64,000 bases of DNA. Source: Apiosordaria backusii. Taxonomy: Eukaryota; Ascomycota; Sordariomycetes; Sordariales; Lasiosphaeriaceae. A program made the position numbers and the translations under genes. The notes below the pieces were generated by a model. The model made no database searches. It had not been told where the DNA came from and was given only the letters and a program-made list of their open reading frames with translations. The stretch lies in NCBI GenBank assembly GCA_030549205.1, contig JAUKTV010000003.1, positions 2,604,001-2,668,000 of the forward strand. Direction: 5' to 3'. This document shows, in pieces, positions 61,393-64,000 of the stretch (position 1 is its first letter; every line of letters begins with the position of its first letter).

Positions 61393-62510
61393 CAAACTCA
61401 ATTGCTGCAAACCCCAGACATTCACACCCAGGGTTCAGTGGTCAGCAAAGCAATTGGGCCTTTTGATTCGACGGCGCAAAAGTGCGATGTGAAGATGGCT
61501 GCAGGTGGTGATGCTCATATCTTTTCCTCGAGGAACGGGAACTGCAAAGGTCTTGTGCTCAATATTACTCTCTGTGTGGGTGGCGGAGCAACATCTCGTG
61601 CCTCGAATGTCGGGCTGCTGTTTCGCGATATGATATCCCGACAAGGAAAGTGGAAATCTTGAATGCTGTGCGACCGCCTCACTGTCGCCCAAAATTTCAC
61701 AGCCCTGGACCATTTCACAGGAAACGTTTCCTTTTCTTTCAGCCGGGAGAAAGGACCGCAAGTCCTAGGTAGGGAACGGTCCTAGCGGCTCTTCAGGTGG
61801 ACAATGTTACACGTAGAAGCGGGAGCGAGCGAGCACTTCGCAAGGCGTTGCGCGTCCGGTGCAGACGACGGTACTCGACGGTTACGCAGCCCTGTCTCGT
61901 GCGCCCCCAGGAAATTAACTTCATATCCAAGTGACGACTCGCAATCTTCATTGTAGTTCCATGCGGCTCCTTTTCACATATCATACGTGTCCCAGTTGTC
62001 GGTGTGCTGCCTTTGGGTTCGATGTCGATTTTTGACATGTCAAGCCTGCGCCCTTGGAGGCCTGAACCGTGCCGCCGGCGTAAGCCCGTCCGAACGTCGC
62101 TTCCCCTGCAGTTTCAACCGGAATGGCAGAGTGGGTCCGAATCCCACTGGTCCCGCGTTACTGGCTGGGCCCTTGTGATAAGATCCACGGTGGGGCAGTG
62201 CTACAACTGTGCGTATCATTGTACAAAATATTCAAATTGCCCATCTTGGATTTGACTGGGAGCGGAGGGAGATGCGAAGAAGACTGGCTCTTGTTGACTT
62301 TGTGCAAAGTCAAGCAATAGGGTTCTAGATCCAATGGAAGATCGGGTTTTCACAGCGTGTGAAAGCCAAAGCTGGACCTTTCAACTAGCAGCAGCGCTCT
62401 TCGTTTTGAACCCCGCAGTCTGCAACGATCTCCACAGGGTTGCGGAGGCTCTTGTGGTGGTGCCTGTCAAGCCTGCGGTTTTTTTTGGAGCCGGTCAGTC
62501 CTCAAACCTG

Positions 62511-62517
62511 TGACTCA
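62511..62517. promoter_or_regulatory. cpc-1: TGACTCA, probable CPC1 autoregulatory site
   Basis: Perfect Gcn4/CPC1 binding site about 250 bases before the first uORF, in the position of a promoter element. It fits the known positive autoregulation of cpc-1 in Neurospora. Confidence 0.65.
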
Positions 62518-62759
62518 CACTTGCCCTTTTCGGCTGACCGCCAGCGCAGCCAATCAGGTGGCAGAACTGATGGTGCTGCCGCCTTGGAAGCCTGTGCGGC
62601 CTGGGGCAGGCGTGCGGTGGGGCTTGCGCTCTGCTTGCCCAGGCTGTTCGCTGCCTGATTAAAAAGTCCTCTGCGCCCACTTTTTCGTCCTGCTTTCTCT
62701 TTCTCTCACCAAACCACTCACAACAACCTATTTCAGAACAATTCAAGGCATCTCTCAAG

Positions 62760-62768
62760 ATGCGTTAA
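62760..62768 (+). promoter_or_regulatory. cpc-1: Candidate uORF1 of cpc-1 (Met-Arg-stop)
   Basis: ATG CGT TAA in the leader. A very short first uORF that permits reinitiation is the role of uORF1 in Gcn4-type control. Its stop is directly followed by the stop-free CPC1 frame. The transcript start is not visible, so inclusion in the mRNA is inferred. Confidence 0.55.
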
Positions 62769-63452
62769 ATCGCCCCCTCCCCTCGTCGGAACTGCTCTTC
62801 GAGCGTCGTCAAAATATCTTCTTTTAAGAATTTTAACAATCTCCCCACTCAACCCTACCCCTCAGCTCTTCCTTCACAGGTTGAACTGAACTACAGCACT
62901 CAGCTTTCCAGCTCGCGCTCCGGTTCACATCCCACCATCGCCATTCCCGGCCTAGACCTTCCAGTCTTCACCACGGATTCTTCAAATCAGTCACCATGGA
63001 CTCCCTCCAGTACCTCGAGCCTGCCGGCACATTCCGCGCATCAACAGCCCCCACAGAATCTCAGCTTGCCTCAACAGGACTTCGTCTTGTTCGATTCTCC
63101 GATCAATCATCGTCCACATAGTAGCCGCTCAGCATCCCAACCTTCAGCCCACGGAGGTGTAAATCAACCACAGCAATATCGTAATCAGCCGCTCTTCCCG
63201 CAGCAGATCTCCACATCGCCGTCTCTGCAGAATCAGCGAGTTGCGAACATCATCCAGGCAACCGGCCACTCCACGACTTCATCGGCATTTACCAATCGGT
63301 TTACTACACAGAACTCGCGCCCATCGCCACAACAGTTCTACGCCTCGTCTGCTCCATCTTCGTCTGTTGCGCTCAACATTCCCAAGCAACACCAGCGCCG
63401 CCCACCCGTTCCCCTGTTCCCACAAGGTCCCGGCAGCGTGCCACAAGGCAAG
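62769..63452 (+). other. cpc-1: AUG-less in-frame N-terminal extension of CPC1
   Basis: The CPC1 reading frame stays open for 684 bases upstream of its first AUG, right after the TAA of the Met-Arg uORF. The translation is protein-like, with segments such as IPGLDLPVFTTDSSNQSPW and LSLPQQDFVLFDSP. Conserved extensions of this kind, initiated at near-cognate codons, are known for cpc-1 of Neurospora and other Pezizomycotina. In-frame near-cognates upstream of uORF2 include ATC 62769, CTG 62886, ATC 62937, ATT 62943 and ACG 62973. Confidence 0.75.
62996..63121 (+). promoter_or_regulatory. cpc-1: uORF2 of cpc-1, 41 codons
   Basis: ATG in strong context (CACCATGG) opens a 41-codon frame ending TAG, read in another frame inside the AUG-less extension. 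It corresponds to the inhibitory second uORF of Gcn4-type leaders; ribosomes translating it should miss the CPC1 AUG unless eIF2 is phosphorylated. Confidence 0.75.
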
Positions 63453-64000
63453 ATGAACATCCAAGGTAATTCGCTCTTCACTCCGCAACACCTGCTTGCT
63501 CGCCACAGAGGCTCACACAAGAGATCAGACCTGGATTTGGACGACTTCACCGCCTTTGAGGGCGGTGCGTCCACCACATACTCGTCGCCAGCTCTCCCGA
63601 CTGTCTTCGATTTGAGCTCCAGCGTCTCGAGCACGGGGCAAAACCTGGCCACCGTCTCTCCTCAGGAGCTCATGATGCACGAGCACTTCATGTCAGCACC
63701 CAACTCCACTGCTCTCACGGCTCTGACTTCACCTTCGCTGTACAACGGTTCTCCCGATTTCTGCGACAGCTACGAGACCTCTCCTCACTTTGGAGGAGGG
63801 GATTTCGACTCCAACCCGGACAACTGGTTCCCGCTCTTCCCCTCAACCAACACGGAACCAGAAGTTCCCAAGGAGACGACTGTTCAGCCCAAGTCTGAGC
63901 AATCTCCGCTCACTGCGTCCGAGGAACTCGAAGTCAAGTCGCCAGCATCTGGACATCAGCGTCGCAAGTCAAGCACTTCTCCTCCCGTCCGTCACTCTTC
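63453..64000 (+). CDS. cpc-1: CPC1 bZIP activator (Gcn4 homologue), 5' part only
   Basis: Master activator of amino-acid biosynthesis under starvation (cross-pathway control), acting in the nucleus. The first in-frame AUG is at 63453 (MNIQGNSLF); the window ends after 182 codons. The visible part is the activation region: DLDLDDFTAFEGG, LPTVFDLSSSVSS, SPQELMMHEHF, SAPNSTALTALTSPSLYNG and the aromatic/acidic WFPLFP. It ends at SPPVRHSS, just where family members continue to the conserved KPLPPI segment and the basic leucine zipper, so the DNA-binding part is outside. Control is expected to be translational through the two upstream uORFs and transcriptional through TGACTCA. A GTAATT/CACAG pair at 63464-63507 is not used, as removing it would break the frame. 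Confidence 0.9.
   Translation, partial: MNIQGNSLFTPQHLLARHRGSHKRSDLDLDDFTAFEGGASTTYSSPALPTVFDLSSSVSSTGQNLATVSPQELMMHEHFMSAPNSTALTALTSPSLYNGSPDFCDSYETSPHFGGGDFDSNPDNWFPLFPSTNTEPEVPKETTVQPKSEQSPLTASEELEVKSPASGHQRRKSSTSPPVRHS

Larger units (their letters stand above)
60260..62510. other. Intergenic region with distal cpc-1 promoter
   Basis: After the 3' end of the membrane-protein gene and a short tandem repeat, no supported gene is present. One CPC1-type site (TGACTCA) lies at 61386-61392. A tRNA-like string near 62123-62155 is rejected below. Confidence 0.5.

Noticed and set aside
62123..62155. tRNA-like string (TGGCAGAGTGG followed by GGTCCGAATCCC)
   Set aside because: It has D-arm-like and T-arm-like pieces side by side but no anticodon arm or paired acceptor stem, so it is not a tRNA gene.
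1..64000. Secondary-metabolite cluster, defence system, CRISPR array or integrated virus
   Set aside because: The genes are scattered housekeeping, wall, lipid and regulatory functions with no backbone synthase, repeat-spacer array, effector or viral gene.

Overview
The window is nuclear DNA of a filamentous ascomycete, most likely order Sordariales (Podospora/Chaetomium/Neurospora relatives). The evidence is the gene set (GH74 xyloglucanase with a fungal CBM1, cpc-1 bZIP regulator, Zn2Cys6 factor, three-unit polyubiquitin), short introns with GT..AG ends and CTAAC-like branch sites, and well-spaced genes on both strands. I see no rRNA, tRNA, CRISPR, phage or intact transposon. The genus is an inference.

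Layout: 0-2 kb, a CAP59/CMT1-type mannosyltransferase with a frame break. 2.9-10.2 kb, a divergent pair: secreted GH74-CBM1 xyloglucanase (minus) and intracellular GH2 beta-galactosidase (plus), together a plausible xyloglucan-use unit. 11.1-11.9 kb, polyubiquitin. 16.4-19.0 kb, a Zn2Cys6 transcription factor flanked by about 4.5 kb of non-coding DNA on each side. 23.3-25.1 kb, farnesyltransferase beta subunit. 29.8-30.6 kb, a two-exon small gene for a dsRBD-like protein that simple ORF finding misses. 33.4-34.8 kb, GDP-mannose pyrophosphorylase. 35.6-41.9 kb, HIR1 histone regulator and an ETP1/BRAP2 RING-UBP protein, divergent. 43.9-46.3 kb, glycerol-3-phosphate acyltransferase. 47.1-48.1 kb, a four-helix membrane protein. 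49.3-50.7 kb, SRP40/Nopp140-like nucleolar protein. 54.6-56.9 kb, ADGF-type adenosine deaminase. 58.6-60.3 kb, a membrane protein of unknown function. 62.5-64 kb, the 5' part of cpc-1 with its regulatory leader; the bZIP lies beyond the window edge.

Three conserved genes (mannosyltransferase, GDP-mannose pyrophosphorylase, HIR1) each contain one single-base frame break in or beside a G/C homopolymer. This looks like consensus error rather than three dying genes. GDP-mannose pyrophosphorylase makes the donor precursor for mannosyltransferases, but the two genes are 32 kb apart and are not a cluster. I did not find a new defence, mobile or biosynthetic system. The most rewarding items are the cpc-1 leader (stop-free AUG-less extension, two uORFs, CPC1 binding sites), the small dsRBD-like gene, and the uORF that ends just before a candidate start of the deaminase gene.
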